Notes: generated by a model not told the origin, from the letters alone. Positions 52,791 through 62,466 are shown, numbered from the stretch's first letter. The stretch: 64,000 nucleotides of DNA from Streptomyces cyaneogriseus subsp. noncyanogenus (GCF_000931445.1 NZ_CP010849.1:3596001-3660000); one strand, 5' to 3'. Numbers and translations are program-made.

Positions 52791-54398
52791 TTACGAGCAG
52801 CGCTTGCCGTCCGCCGGTGCCGTGCCCCGCAGGAGGTAGGCGTTGATCGTGGAGTCGACGCAGGAGCTGCCGCGGCCGTAGGCGGTGTGGCCGTCGCCGT
52901 CGTAGGTGAGCAGGCGGCCGGAGGAGAGCTGGCCGGCCAGGGAGCGGGCCCAGGGGTACGGGGTGGCCGGGTCGCGGGTGGTGCCGACCACGAGGATCGG
53001 GGGCGCGCCCTGCGCCTTGATGCGGTGCGGTTCGCCCGTGGGCTTCACCGGCCAGTACGCGCAGTTCAGGGAGGCCCAGGCGAGGCTCTCGCCGAAGACG
53101 GGGGACGCCTTCTCGAAGGCGGGCAGGCCCTCGCGCACCTCCCGGGGGGAGGCGAAGGCGGCGGGGAGGTCCAGGCAGTTCACGGCGGCGTTGGCGGACA
53201 TCAGGTTGCTGTAGCCGCCGCTGGGGTCGCGTTCGTAGTAGCTGTCGGACAGGGCCAGCAGTGCGGCGCCGTCGTTCCGCCGCATCGCGGAGCCGAGGGC
53301 CTCGCGCAGTTGCTGCCAGGCGCCCTCGTCGTACATGGCCGTGATGACGCCGGTGGTGGCCAGGGACTCGGTGAGCTTGCGGCCCGCGGTGTCGCCGGCC
53401 GGGATCGGGCGGGTGTCGAGCCGGTCGAAGAACGCCTTCAGGGTCTGCCCGGCCCGCGCGGGCGTGGTGCCCCGGCCGCCGAGCGGGCAGTCGGCCCGCC
53501 GTACGCAGTCCTCGGCGAACGACCGGAACGCGGTCTCGAAGCCCGCCGTCTGCTCCAGGTTCAGCCGCCGGGCGGGCAGCGACGGGTCCATGGCGCCGTC
53601 CAGCACCAGCCGGCCCGTACGGTCCGGGAACAGCCCGGCGTACGTCGCGCCGAGGAACGTCCCGTACGACGCTCCCACGTAGGTCAGCTTCGGGTCCCCC
53701 AGCACCGCCCGGAGGATGTCCATGTCCCGGGCCGCCTCGACGGTCGAGACATGGCGCAGCAGCTTCGGCGCGTCCGCGCGGCAGCCGTCGGCGAACCGCT
53801 TGTAGGCGTCGACGAGGACGTCGGCCTCCCTGCCGTCGTCCGGCGTGACGTCCGTCTGCGTGTAGGCGTCCATCTTCGGCCCGTCGAGGCACTCCACGGG
53901 CTCGCTGCGGGCGACGCCGCGCGGGTCGACCGCCACGATGTCGTAGCGGGCGCGGACCTCCGCCGGGTAGCCGATGCCCGCGTACTGCTGGAGGTATCCG
54001 ACGGCCGAGCCGCCCGGTCCGCCCGGGTTCACCAGCAGGGAGCCGAGCCGCCGGCCCGGGTCGGTGGCCTTCTTGCGGGCGACGGCGAGCCGGACGTCCC
54101 CCTCGGACGGCTTGGCGTAGTCGAGCGGCGCCTTCATCGTGGCGCACTGGAAGCCGGGGACGCCGCAGTCGCGCCACTCCAGCTTCTGCCCGTAGTAGGG
54201 CGCCAGGGCGGAGGGGGTGGAGCGGGGCAGCGCCACCAGCGCCGGGACCGCCGTCCGCTTCTCCTCGGCCGCCGGTCCGGCGGTGCTCGACGGGCCCTGG
54301 GCGGAGCACGCGGTGACGAGCAGGGCGGCGAGGAGGGGGGCGAGGCGGGTGGCTGCGGTGCCGGTACGGGTCCTGCGGAGAGTGCGCCTTGTGTGCAT
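52791..54398 (-). CDS. Secreted alpha/beta-hydrolase, tripeptidyl aminopeptidase-like lipoprotein
   Basis: About 535 residues. The signal peptide ends in lipobox VTAC, followed by an extracytoplasmic hydrolase of the Streptomyces SlpD/SlpE (TAP-like) group. The oxyanion loop is NPGGPGGSAVGY, the nucleophile GASYGTF (Ser near residue 243), the Asp region VVGTTRDPATPYPWA and the His GHTAYG, with the TAP C-terminal domain at the end. Substrates are probably N-terminal tripeptides of secreted proteins, inferred from the family. I use ATG 54398 (MHTRRTLRR): TACGCT lies six bases upstream, and the longer start at 54431 overlaps this box. Confidence 0.9.
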   Translation of the reverse strand: MHTRRTLRRTRTGTAATRLAPLLAALLVTACSAQGPSSTAGPAAEEKRTAVPALVALPRSTPSALAPYYGQKLEWRDCGVPGFQCATMKAPLDYAKPSEGDVRLAVARKKATDPGRRLGSLLVNPGGPGGSAVGYLQQYAGIGYPAEVRARYDIVAVDPRGVARSEPVECLDGPKMDAYTQTDVTPDDGREADVLVDAYKRFADGCRADAPKLLRHVSTVEAARDMDILRAVLGDPKLTYVGASYGTFLGATYAGLFPDRTGRLVLDGAMDPSLPARRLNLEQTAGFETAFRSFAEDCVRRADCPLGGRGTTPARAGQTLKAFFDRLDTRPIPAGDTAGRKLTESLATTGVITAMYDEGAWQQLREALGSAMRRNDGAALLALSDSYYERDPSGGYSNLMSANAAVNCLDLPAAFASPREVREGLPAFEKASPVFGESLAWASLNCAYWPVKPTGEPHRIKAQGAPPILVVGTTRDPATPYPWARSLAGQLSSGRLLTYDGDGHTAYGRGSSCVDSTINAYLLRGTAPADGKRCS

Positions 54399-54404
54399 CC
54401 AGCG

Positions 54405-54410
54405 AGCGTA
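54405..54410 (-). promoter_or_regulatory. -10 box of the TAP-like hydrolase gene (leaderless start)
   Basis: TACGCT on the minus strand, exactly six bases before the ATG at 54398. Confidence 0.55.
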
Positions 54411-54538
54411 ACGCTGCGCGATGCTCCACACACGTTGCGTGCTCCTCGTGCCTCGGACGAGTTACGGGGACAGGGGCCCGGCCGCCCGGCCCGCGCGGGC
54501 GGGCCGCGGCGGACGCACCGGCCGGGAAGGGGGCGGCC

Positions 54539-55744
54539 TCAGCCCGCTCTGAGTGCCATGGTCATCGCCTCCACCGCGAGCAGCGGTGCCACATTGCGGT
54601 CGAGCGCCTCCCGGCAGGCCGCGATCGCCTCGATCCGGCGCAGGGTGGCCTCCGGGGTGCTGCCGCGCGCGAGACGCTCCAGGGCGTCCTCGGCGTCGGC
54701 GTTGGCGATCGCCACCCGGGAGCCGAGCTGGAGGGCGAGCACATCGCGGTAGAACCCGGTGAGGTCGGACAGCGCCAGGTCGAGGCTGTCGCGCTGGGTG
54801 CGGGTCCTGCGGCGCTTCTGCATCTCCTCCAGGTCCTTCACGACGCCCGCCGTGCCGCGCGGCAGCCGGCCGCCCTGCGCCGCGCCGAGCGCCGCCTTCA
54901 GCTCCTCGGTCTCCCTGGCGTCCGTCTCCTCGGCGAGCTGCTTGGCGTCCTCCGTCGCGGCGTCGACCAGCTGCTGGGCGGCCTTCAGCGCGCCGCCGAC
55001 GTCCTCGACGCGCAGCGGCAGCCTGAGGACGGCGGCCCGGCGCTCGCGGGCGGCCGGGTCGGTGGCCAGGCGGCGGGCCCGGTCGATGTGGCCCTGGGTG
55101 GCGCGGGCCGCCGCGGCGGCGACCTCCGGCTCGACGCCCTCACGGCGTACGAGCATGTCGGCGACGGCCTCGACCGAGGGCGTCCGCAGGTTCAGGTGGC
55201 GGCAGCGGGAGCGGATCGTGGGGAGCACGTCCTCGATGGAGGGGGCGCACAGCAGCCACACCGTGCGCGGGGCCGGCTCCTCCACGGCCTTCAGGACGGC
55301 GTTGGCCGACTGCTCGTTCAGCCGCTCGGCGTCCTCGACGAGGATGACCTGCCAGCGGCCGGTGGCGGGCGAGGTGAAGGACTTGCGGACGGTGTCCCGC
55401 ATGTCCCGGGCGAGGATCTGCGTACCGACGGCGGCGATCGTGGTGACGTCGGCGTGGGTGCCGATCAGGGCGGTGTGGCAGCCGTCGCAGAAGCCGCAGC
55501 CGGGGACGCCGCCGAGCGCGCGGTCGGGGCTCACGCACTGCAACGCGGCGGCGAAGGCCCGCGCCACCTGCGTCCGCCCCGCACCCGGCGGCCCCGTGAA
55601 CAGCCAGGCGTGCGTCATCTTCGACGCCTCGGGCGGAGGGGTGCCGGCCGAGGCGGCCGTGACCAGGGCATCGGCGTCCCGGGCGGCGGCGGCGAGGTGC
55701 TCGCTCACCTTCTCCTGCCCGACGAGGTCGTCCCACACGCTCAT
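54539..55744 (-). CDS. holB: DNA polymerase III subunit delta'
   Basis: A 401-residue clamp-loader subunit. N-terminal VWDDLVGQEKVSEHL, an altered Walker A GPPGAGRT at residues 51-58 (Lys replaced by Arg), and a zinc site of Cys70, Cys83, Cys86 and Cys89. VEDAERLNEQSANAVLKAVEEP and RSRCRHLNL follow. Delta' is a rigid, non-hydrolysing member of the clamp loader in other bacteria, so the altered P-loop fits. The C-terminal half is Glu/Arg-rich with long helices. It is 300 bp behind the tmk fusion on the same strand, completing a topA-tmk-holB series. Confidence 0.94.
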   Translation of the reverse strand: MSVWDDLVGQEKVSEHLAAAARDADALVTAASAGTPPPEASKMTHAWLFTGPPGAGRTQVARAFAAALQCVSPDRALGGVPGCGFCDGCHTALIGTHADVTTIAAVGTQILARDMRDTVRKSFTSPATGRWQVILVEDAERLNEQSANAVLKAVEEPAPRTVWLLCAPSIEDVLPTIRSRCRHLNLRTPSVEAVADMLVRREGVEPEVAAAAARATQGHIDRARRLATDPAARERRAAVLRLPLRVEDVGGALKAAQQLVDAATEDAKQLAEETDARETEELKAALGAAQGGRLPRGTAGVVKDLEEMQKRRRTRTQRDSLDLALSDLTGFYRDVLALQLGSRVAIANADAEDALERLARGSTPEATLRRIEAIAACREALDRNVAPLLAVEAMTMALRAG

Positions 55745-56044
55745 GGGTCACGCCGTCCTTCCCTCACACTGCGCGTCGCGCTCGTCGCACGCGCTCCTCG
55801 CGGCGTCATCCATTGTGCGGCCGCCCACTGACAACCGGGGCCGCCCGGGGCGGGGCGGCCGGTGCCCGGCACGCGATCCGCCGCAGCGGCACCGGGCCGG
55901 CCGGGCCGGGCAGGACCGGGCCGGGCCGAATCCGACCGAGTCCGACCGCGCGGGCACGGCGCCATCCGCGGCGTCCGCCCGGGCGCCGCCGGGCTCGCGC
56001 CCCGCGCGGGCGCCGGCTTCGGCGGCGACCGCGTCGGTTCCCGC
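55745..56044. other. 300-bp gap between tmk and holB
   Basis: No gene is supported. The middle is a low-complexity CCGGGCC/GGGCCGG array (about 55880-55935) followed by CCGACCGAGTCCGACC-type words. A promoter for holB may lie close to its start but no clear box was seen. Confidence 0.5.
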
Positions 56045-59000
56045 TCAGCGCCCCCGGTCCCGGCCCTTCCCCCGGCCCTCGCCGCCGGTGTCCCCGTGCT
56101 CGTCGTCACGGGGGCCCAGCAGTTCGTCCGCCAGGGTCGGCAGGTCGTCCAGGGGGGTCTCCTCGGCCCAGTCGGAGCGCCGCCTGCGGGGCGCCTGGCC
56201 GGCGTCGACCTGGGGCAGCTCTCGCGTACGGTCCTCGGTGCCGTCCGGCCGGGGGCCGGGACGCTCGTCCCGGAAGTAGCCCGGCGGCACCCGGTCCGCG
56301 GGGTCCTCCCCCACCTGCGGCAGGACGGCCGTCTCGTCGGCGGCGCCCGGCGGCACCTGCGGCAGCACCGCCGTCTCCTCCGCCGAGCCCGGCGCCACCT
56401 GCGGCAGCACCGCCGTCTCCTCCGCCGAGCCCGGCGCCACCTGCGGCATCGGCAGCTCGGCCGTCACCTCGGAATCCGGCACGGAAGGGCCGGACGCGTG
56501 GGCACCCTGCGCCCAGGAGGGTCCTCCGGCGGCCCGCCGCCCCCCGTGCGCGTCCCGCGCGTCCTGCGCCTGACCGCCGGTTCCGCCGTGCCCGCCGGTC
56601 CCGTCCTGCCCATCGTGCCCGCCACGCGGCTCGGGCCGGTCCCGTTCGTCCCGCACCGGGCGCAGTACCGCCGTCTCCTCCAGCGGTCCCCCGGAGGCGT
56701 TTGTCGGCGTGACCAAGGGCGTCGACACCGTCGCCGCATCGGGTGCGGCGGGAGTCCCCGGCCGCGGGGAAGCGCCCGAGGCCACGTCCCCGGCCACCGC
56801 GCCGGCTCCCGGAGCGACGGGCCCGGGGCCCGCCGCGGCGGCTGCCGCCGCCTGCTCGGCCGCCCGGCGGGCCTCCTCGGCGCGGAGCAGTGCCTCCTCG
56901 GCCTTGCGCTGCTTCTCCAGGCGCAGGGCCTCGGCCTCGGCGCGCAGCCGGGCCTCCTCCTCGGCCTGCTTGCGGCGGCGTTCCTCCTCGGCCCTGCGCC
57001 GGGCCTCCTCCTCGGCGCGCGCCTTCTCCTCCGCCAGCAGCCGCGCCCGCTCCTCCTCGGCGCGGCGGCGGGCCTCCTCCGCCCGCTGCCGGGCCTCCTC
57101 GGCCTGCCGTTCGGCCTCGCGGCGCTGGGCCTCCTCCAGCTCGCGCCGCTTGCGCTCCTCCTCCTCGGCACGCAGCCGGGCGAGCTGCTCCTGGCGCTCG
57201 CGCTCCAGGCGCTCCTCCTCGGCCTTGCGCGCGGCCTCCTCCTCCGCCTTGCGGCGGGCCTCCTCCTCGGCCTTGCGGCGGGCCTCCTCACGGGCCTGGA
57301 TCTCGGCCTCGGACAGCGGCAGGACCTGGTCGAGCCGGTGCCGGATCGCGGTCGTCACCGCCTCGGGCTGCTGGCCCGCGTCGACCACCAGATAGCGCCC
57401 GGGGTCGGACGCGGCCAGGGCGAGGAAACCGGCCCGTACGCGCGCGTGGAACTCGGCCGGCTCCGACTCCAGCCGGTCCGGCGCCTCGGTGAACCGCTCG
57501 CGGGCGGCCTCCGGGGCGACGTCCAGCAGCACGGTGAGATGCGGGACCAGCCCGTCGGTCGCCCAGCGGTTGATCCGGGCGATCTCGGTCGGCGACAGGT
57601 CGCGGCCGGCGCCCTGGTAGGCCACCGAGGAGTCGATGTAGCGGTCGGAGATCACCACCGCGCCGCGTTCCAGCGCGGGCCGAACCACGGTGTCCACGTG
57701 CTCGGCGCGGTCCGCCGCGTAGAGCAGGGCCTCCGCGCGGTGCGACAGCCCGGCGCTGGACACGTCCAGCAGGATGGACCGCAGGCGCTTGCCGACCGGC
57801 GTCGCGCCCGGCTCACGCGTGAGCACGACCTCGTGGCCCTTGCCCCTGATCCACTCGGCGAGCGCCTCGGCCTGCGTGGACTTCCCGGCCCCGTCGCCGC
57901 CCTCCAGGGCGATGAAGAAACCGGTCCGCGTGGGCGCCTGCACCGGGTCGTCGCCGCCGAGCAGCGCGTCCCTCAGGTCGTGCCGCAGCGGCACCCCGGA
58001 GCGGTCGTCGCCCTTGGCCAGCACCAGCGCGGCCACCGGCAGCAGCAGCGCGCCGACCAGCATCAGCGTGAACGCGGCACCGCCGTGCGCGAAGACGAAC
58101 CTGCCGTTCTCCAGGCGGTGCGGCCCGATCCCCGCGGCGATCACCGGGGCGATCACCGCGCCGAGCGCCACGCAGACGCGGACCACCGCGTGCAGGTGCC
58201 CGGTGGTCCGGGCCCGGCGGTGCTCCTCCACCTCCTGGTCGAGCAGCGTGTGCCCGGTGTTGGCGGCCACGCCCGCGCCGGCCCCGGCCAGCGTCAGGAT
58301 CAGCAGCACGGTGGTGCCGTCGGGGACGAGCCCGGCGGCCAGCAGGGCGACGCCCGCGAAGGCGACCGCCAGGGCCAGCAGCCGGCGCCGCGAGAGGGAG
58401 GGCAGCAGGGCGGGGGCCGTCCGGATGCCGACGACGACACCGCCGGTCAGTGCGCCCACGGCCAGCCCGTACAGCACCGGCCCGCCGCCCAGGTCCTTGG
58501 CGTGCAGCACGGCCACCGCGACCGCGGCGGCCACCGCCCCGGCGACCGCCGCGCAGGTGAGCACCAGCAGCGGGATGGCCCCCGTGCGGCCCTTGTCGGC
58601 GCCCGCGGCCGTCTTCGGGCGGCGCAGGCCCTCCAGCGGCGACCGCGCGCGGGGGGTGCGGGTGCCGGGCAGGTCCAGGAAGGACAGTACGGACAGGGAG
58701 GCGGCGAACATCCCGGCCGCGACGTAGGAGGCGAGAGCCGCCTGGTGCGCGGCGAACCAGTCGACGCCGGCGCCCAGCAGGTTGTTCAGCAGCCCCGCGA
58801 CGACCAGGGCCGCCGCCGCGAGGGGGATCACCACGAAGGACGTACGCAGGGACAGGCGGCGCAGGGCGTCCAGGTGGTCCGGCAGCGGCCGTACCGTCGC
58901 GCCCTCCGGCGGCGGCGCGGGCAGCAGCGCGGGCGCCGCGCTCTCCCGGCACACCGTCCAGAACCGCTCGGCGACGCCGGAGACGAAGACGGTCACCAGC

Positions 59001-59446
59001 AGGACGGCGAGGGCGTCGCCCGGGGTCCAGTCGATCCACAGCGGTGCGACGATCAGCAGGGCGGCGCGCAGGCCGTCCGCGCCGACCATGGTCCAGCGCC
59101 GGTCGAGCGGACCGTCCGGCGAGGTGAGCGACGTCAGCGGGCCGAGGAGGACGGCGCCGAAGAGCAGCGTCGCCAGGATGCGCACGGCGAAAACGGTCGC
59201 CACTGCGAACGCCACGCCCCGGTAGCCGCCGCCGAAGGACCCGGCGGCGACCGCCGCCTGCACGGCGAGGACGACCAGCACGAAGAGGGCGAGTGCGTCT
59301 CCGACACCGCCCACGAGCTGTGCGCTCCACAACCGCCTCAGTTGCGGCCGGCGCAACAGGGCGCGGACGGCGCGCTCGCGGGAGTCCGCGACCAGGGCAT
59401 CGTCGGGGTCCGGGTGAGGGGCCGTTGGCTGCTCGGCTCGCGTCAT
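56045..59446 (-). CDS. tmk: dTMP kinase fused to a membrane (MFS-like) domain and coiled coil
   Basis: An 1133-residue fusion. Residues of about 30-500 form a dozen hydrophobic helices with MFS-like loops. A complete thymidylate kinase follows: P-loop IALEGGDGAGKSTQ near residue 513, LTREPGATPVG, the DRY motif in VISDRYIDSSVAYQGAGRDL. A highly charged single-helix/coiled-coil segment (about 715-865) of EEARRKAEEE repeats comes next, then a disordered tail with three APGSAEETAVLPQV-type repeats. The kinase makes dTDP for DNA synthesis, so here that step appears tethered to the membrane. TAGGCT lies six bases before the ATG. topA is upstream and holB downstream. Confidence 0.92.
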   Translation of the reverse strand: MTRAEQPTAPHPDPDDALVADSRERAVRALLRRPQLRRLWSAQLVGGVGDALALFVLVVLAVQAAVAAGSFGGGYRGVAFAVATVFAVRILATLLFGAVLLGPLTSLTSPDGPLDRRWTMVGADGLRAALLIVAPLWIDWTPGDALAVLLVTVFVSGVAERFWTVCRESAAPALLPAPPPEGATVRPLPDHLDALRRLSLRTSFVVIPLAAAALVVAGLLNNLLGAGVDWFAAHQAALASYVAAGMFAASLSVLSFLDLPGTRTPRARSPLEGLRRPKTAAGADKGRTGAIPLLVLTCAAVAGAVAAAVAVAVLHAKDLGGGPVLYGLAVGALTGGVVVGIRTAPALLPSLSRRRLLALAVAFAGVALLAAGLVPDGTTVLLILTLAGAGAGVAANTGHTLLDQEVEEHRRARTTGHLHAVVRVCVALGAVIAPVIAAGIGPHRLENGRFVFAHGGAAFTLMLVGALLLPVAALVLAKGDDRSGVPLRHDLRDALLGGDDPVQAPTRTGFFIALEGGDGAGKSTQAEALAEWIRGKGHEVVLTREPGATPVGKRLRSILLDVSSAGLSHRAEALLYAADRAEHVDTVVRPALERGAVVISDRYIDSSVAYQGAGRDLSPTEIARINRWATDGLVPHLTVLLDVAPEAARERFTEAPDRLESEPAEFHARVRAGFLALAASDPGRYLVVDAGQQPEAVTTAIRHRLDQVLPLSEAEIQAREEARRKAEEEARRKAEEEAARKAEEERLERERQEQLARLRAEEEERKRRELEEAQRREAERQAEEARQRAEEARRRAEEERARLLAEEKARAEEEARRRAEEERRRKQAEEEARLRAEAEALRLEKQRKAEEALLRAEEARRAAEQAAAAAAAGPGPVAPGAGAVAGDVASGASPRPGTPAAPDAATVSTPLVTPTNASGGPLEETAVLRPVRDERDRPEPRGGHDGQDGTGGHGGTGGQAQDARDAHGGRRAAGGPSWAQGAHASGPSVPDSEVTAELPMPQVAPGSAEETAVLPQVAPGSAEETAVLPQVPPGAADETAVLPQVGEDPADRVPPGYFRDERPGPRPDGTEDRTRELPQVDAGQAPRRRRSDWAEETPLDDLPTLADELLGPRDDEHGDTGGEGRGKGRDRGR
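56310..56445 (-). repeat. 42-bp tandem repeat in the tmk C-terminal tail
   Basis: Two exactly repeated 42-bp units (about 56352-56435) and a diverged third encode APGSAEETAVLPQV-type 14-residue repeats. A single further EETAVL occurs upstream. The repeated Thr-Ala-Val-Leu could serve as a protein-kinase or FHA-type recognition site (inference). Confidence 0.75.
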
Positions 59447-59452
59447 GCGTTC

Positions 59453-59458
59453 AGCCTA
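59453..59458 (-). promoter_or_regulatory. -10 box of tmk (leaderless start)
   Basis: TAGGCT on the minus strand, six bases before the ATG at 59446. Confidence 0.5.
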
Positions 59459-59583
59459 TCGGGACCGGCGGACACTCCGGCGCTCCCGCCCGAACGTACG
59501 CGCGCCCCGACACCGAATCGATGCCGGGGCGTTCGTTTCGCGAACGCGAGCGTGCCGGGGGCGGGCTCGGGGGAGCGGGCGGC

Positions 59584-62466
59584 TCAGTCCTCCGCCGCCG
59601 AGGCCGCCGGGGAGGCGGTCGCCTTCTTCGCCGCGGTCTTCGCCGTGGTCTTCTTGGCGGCCGTCGCCTTCGTGGCCGTCTTCTTCGCCGTCGTCTTCTT
59701 CGCGGCGGTCTTCGCCGTCGTCGCCTTCTTGGCCGGGGCCTTCTTCGCCGCCGCCTTCTTCGCCGTCTTCTTGGCGGGCGCCTTGGCGCGCTTCTCGGCG
59801 AGCAGCTCGAAGCCGCGCTCCGGGGTGATCGTCTCGACGCTGTCGCCGGAGCGCAGGGTCGCGTTGGTCTCGCCGTCGGTGACGTACGGGCCGAAGCGGC
59901 CGTCCTTGACGACGACCGGCTTGCCGCTGACCGGGTCCTCGCCCAGCTCCTTCAGCGGCGGCTTGGCCGCGGCGCGACCGCGCTGCTTGGGCTGGGCGTA
60001 GATCGCCTGGGCCTCTTCCAGCGTGATCGTGAAGAGCTGGTCCTCGGACTGTAGGGACCGCGAGTCGGTGCCCTTCTTCAGATACGGACCGTAACGGCCG
60101 TTCTGCGCGGTGATCTCCTGGCCGTCGGCGTCGGTGCCGACCACCCGCGGCAGCGACATGAGCTTGAGGGCGTCCTCCAGCGTCACGGTGTCCAGGGACA
60201 TCGACTTGAAGAGGGAGGCCGTGCGCGGCTTGACCGCGTTCTTGCCCGTCTTCGGGGTGCCCTCGGGGAGGATCTCCGTGACGTACGGACCGTAGCGGCC
60301 GTCCTTGGCGACGATGGTGTGCCCGGTCACCGGGTCGGTGCCCAGTTCGTAGTCGCCGCTCGGCTTGGCCAGCAGCTCCTCCGCCAGCTCGACGGACAGC
60401 TCGTCCGGCGCCAGGTCGGCGGGGATGTCGGCGCGCTGGTGCTGCTCGGTGTCCTTCTCGCCCCGCTCGATGTACGGCCCGTAGCGGCCGACGCGCAGCA
60501 CGATGTCGTTGCCCACGGGGAACGAGGACACCTCGCGCGCGTCGATGGCGCCCAGGTCGGTGACGAGTTCCTTCAGGCCGCCGAGGTGGTCGCCGTCGCC
60601 GTTGCCGGCGTCGGCCGCGTCACCGTTGCTGGTGCCCTCGCCGAAGTAGAACCGCTTCAGCCACGGCACGGCCTGCGCCTCGCCGCGGGCGATGCGGTCG
60701 AGGTCGTCCTCCATCTTGGCGGTGAAGTCGTAGTCGACGAGCCGGCCGAAGTGCTTCTCCAGCAGGTTGACCACGGCGAACGACAGGAAGGACGGCACGA
60801 GGGCCGTGCCCTTCTTGAAGACGTAGCCGCGGTCGAGGATGGTGCCGATGATCGACGCGTAGGTCGACGGGCGGCCGATCTCCCGCTCTTCCAGCTCCTT
60901 GACCAGCGACGCCTCGGTGTAGCGGGCCGGGGGCTTGGTGGCGTGACCGTCGACCGAGATCTCCTCGGCGGCGAGCCGGTCGCCCTCGGCGACCTGCGGC
61001 AGCCGGCGCTCGCGGTCGTCGAGCTCGGCGTTCGGGTCGTCGGCGCCCTCGACGTACGCCTTGAGGAAGCCATGGAAGGTGATGGTCTTGCCGGACGCGC
61101 TGAACTCGACGTCCCGGCCGTCGGCGGCCGTGCCACCGATCTTCACCGTGACGGAGTCGCCCGTCGCGTCCTTCATCTGGGAGGCGACGGTCCGCTTCCA
61201 GATCAGCTCGTACAGCTTGAACTGGTCGCCGGTCAGCCCGGTCTCGGCGGGCGTGCGGAAGCGGTCGCCCGAGGGACGGATCGCCTCGTGCGCCTCCTGC
61301 GCGTTCTTGACCTTGCCGGCGTACGTGCGCGGCTTGTCCGGCAGGTAGCCGGCGCCGTACAACTGCGTGACCTGGGCGCGGGCGGCGGCGATGGCCGTGT
61401 CGCTCAGCGTCGTGGAGTCCGTACGCATGTACGTGATGTAGCCGTTCTCGTACAGCTTCTGCGCGACCTGCATCGTCGCCTTCGCGCCGAAGCCGAGCTT
61501 GCGGCTCGCCTCCTGCTGGAGCGTCGTCGTACGGAACGGCGCGTACGGCGAGCGGCGGTACGGCTTGGACTCGACGGAGCGCACGGAGAACTGCGTGTTC
61601 TCCAGGGCGGCGGCGAGCGCGCGGGCGTTCGCCTCGTCGAGGTGGAGGGTGTTCGCGCCCTTGAGCTGGCCCAGGGAGTCGAAGTCGCGGCCCTGCGCGA
61701 CGCGCCGGCCGTCGACGGTCTGCAGGCGCGCGACCAGTGCCGACGGGTCGGAGGCGTCACCGGTCCGGCCGGATGGGGATCCCCCCGCCGGAGCGAAGCC
61801 GGAGGTGGGGGAAAAGGTGCCGGTCAGGTCCCAGTACTCGGCGGAGCGGAAGGCGATGCGCTCGCGTTCCCGCTCGACGACGAGCCGGGTCGCCACGGAC
61901 TGGACACGGCCCGCCGACAGGCGCGGCATGACCTTCTTCCACAGGACCGGCGAGACCTCGTAGCCGTAGAGGCGGTCGAGGATGCGGCGGGTCTCCTGGG
62001 CGTCGACGAGCTTCTGGTTCAGCTCGCGCGGGTTGGCCACGGCGGCCCGGATCGCGTCCTTGGTGATCTCGTGGAACACCATGCGCTTGACCGGGATCTT
62101 CGGCTTGAGGACCTCCTGGAGGTGCCAGGCGATGGCCTCCCCCTCGCGGTCCTCATCGGTGGCGAGGAAGAGTTCGTCGGACTCCTTCAGCAGGTCCTTG
62201 AGCTTCTTGACCTGGGCCCTCTTGTCGGCGTTGACGACATAGATCGGCTGGAAGTCGTGTTCCACGTCCACACCGAGGCGGCGCACCTCACCGGTGTACT
62301 TCTCGGGCACCTCCGCGGCACCGTTGGGGAGATCGCGAATGTGCCCGACGCTCGCCTCGACGGTGTAGCCGGGGCCGAGATAGCTCTTGATCGTCTTCGC
62401 CTTGGCAGGCGACTCGACGATGACGAGTCGGCGGCCGCCCTTCGCGGTCTCGCTGGTCGGGGACAA
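59584..62466 (-). CDS. topA: DNA topoisomerase I
   Basis: A 960-residue type IA topoisomerase that relaxes negative supercoils. TOPRIM domain near the N-terminus (LVIVESPAKAKTIKSYL, ATDEDREGEAIAWHL), active-site tyrosine in ITYMRTDSTTLS near residue 347, then four GRYGPY/GRFGPY Topo_C repeats instead of zinc fingers. The end is a Lys/Ala-rich tail (AKKTTAKK type, about 65 residues) typical of actinobacterial TopA and needed for processivity. Residues of about 218-232 (SPTSGFAPAGGSPSG) come from an inserted palindromic repeat at 61775-61814. The TTG start has a GAGAAGAG stretch upstream. Confidence 0.96.
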   Translation of the reverse strand: MSPTSETAKGGRRLVIVESPAKAKTIKSYLGPGYTVEASVGHIRDLPNGAAEVPEKYTGEVRRLGVDVEHDFQPIYVVNADKRAQVKKLKDLLKESDELFLATDEDREGEAIAWHLQEVLKPKIPVKRMVFHEITKDAIRAAVANPRELNQKLVDAQETRRILDRLYGYEVSPVLWKKVMPRLSAGRVQSVATRLVVERERERIAFRSAEYWDLTGTFSPTSGFAPAGGSPSGRTGDASDPSALVARLQTVDGRRVAQGRDFDSLGQLKGANTLHLDEANARALAAALENTQFSVRSVESKPYRRSPYAPFRTTTLQQEASRKLGFGAKATMQVAQKLYENGYITYMRTDSTTLSDTAIAAARAQVTQLYGAGYLPDKPRTYAGKVKNAQEAHEAIRPSGDRFRTPAETGLTGDQFKLYELIWKRTVASQMKDATGDSVTVKIGGTAADGRDVEFSASGKTITFHGFLKAYVEGADDPNAELDDRERRLPQVAEGDRLAAEEISVDGHATKPPARYTEASLVKELEEREIGRPSTYASIIGTILDRGYVFKKGTALVPSFLSFAVVNLLEKHFGRLVDYDFTAKMEDDLDRIARGEAQAVPWLKRFYFGEGTSNGDAADAGNGDGDHLGGLKELVTDLGAIDAREVSSFPVGNDIVLRVGRYGPYIERGEKDTEQHQRADIPADLAPDELSVELAEELLAKPSGDYELGTDPVTGHTIVAKDGRYGPYVTEILPEGTPKTGKNAVKPRTASLFKSMSLDTVTLEDALKLMSLPRVVGTDADGQEITAQNGRYGPYLKKGTDSRSLQSEDQLFTITLEEAQAIYAQPKQRGRAAAKPPLKELGEDPVSGKPVVVKDGRFGPYVTDGETNATLRSGDSVETITPERGFELLAEKRAKAPAKKTAKKAAAKKAPAKKATTAKTAAKKTTAKKTATKATAAKKTTAKTAAKKATASPAASAAED
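61775..61814. repeat. Palindromic repeat inserted in frame in topA
   Basis: GGGGATCCCCCCGCCGG, AGCGAAG, CCGGAGGTGGGGGA forms an imperfect hairpin. It has the look of the dispersed GC-rich palindromes usually found between Streptomyces genes. In topA it encodes an extra SPTSGFAPAGGSPSG-like loop between TGTF and RTGDASDP. Confidence 0.65.

Noticed and set aside
55862..60001. A 1379-codon plus-strand open frame
   Set aside because: Antisense to tmk and topA, low complexity, no family similarity; the opposite strand has complete conserved enzymes.
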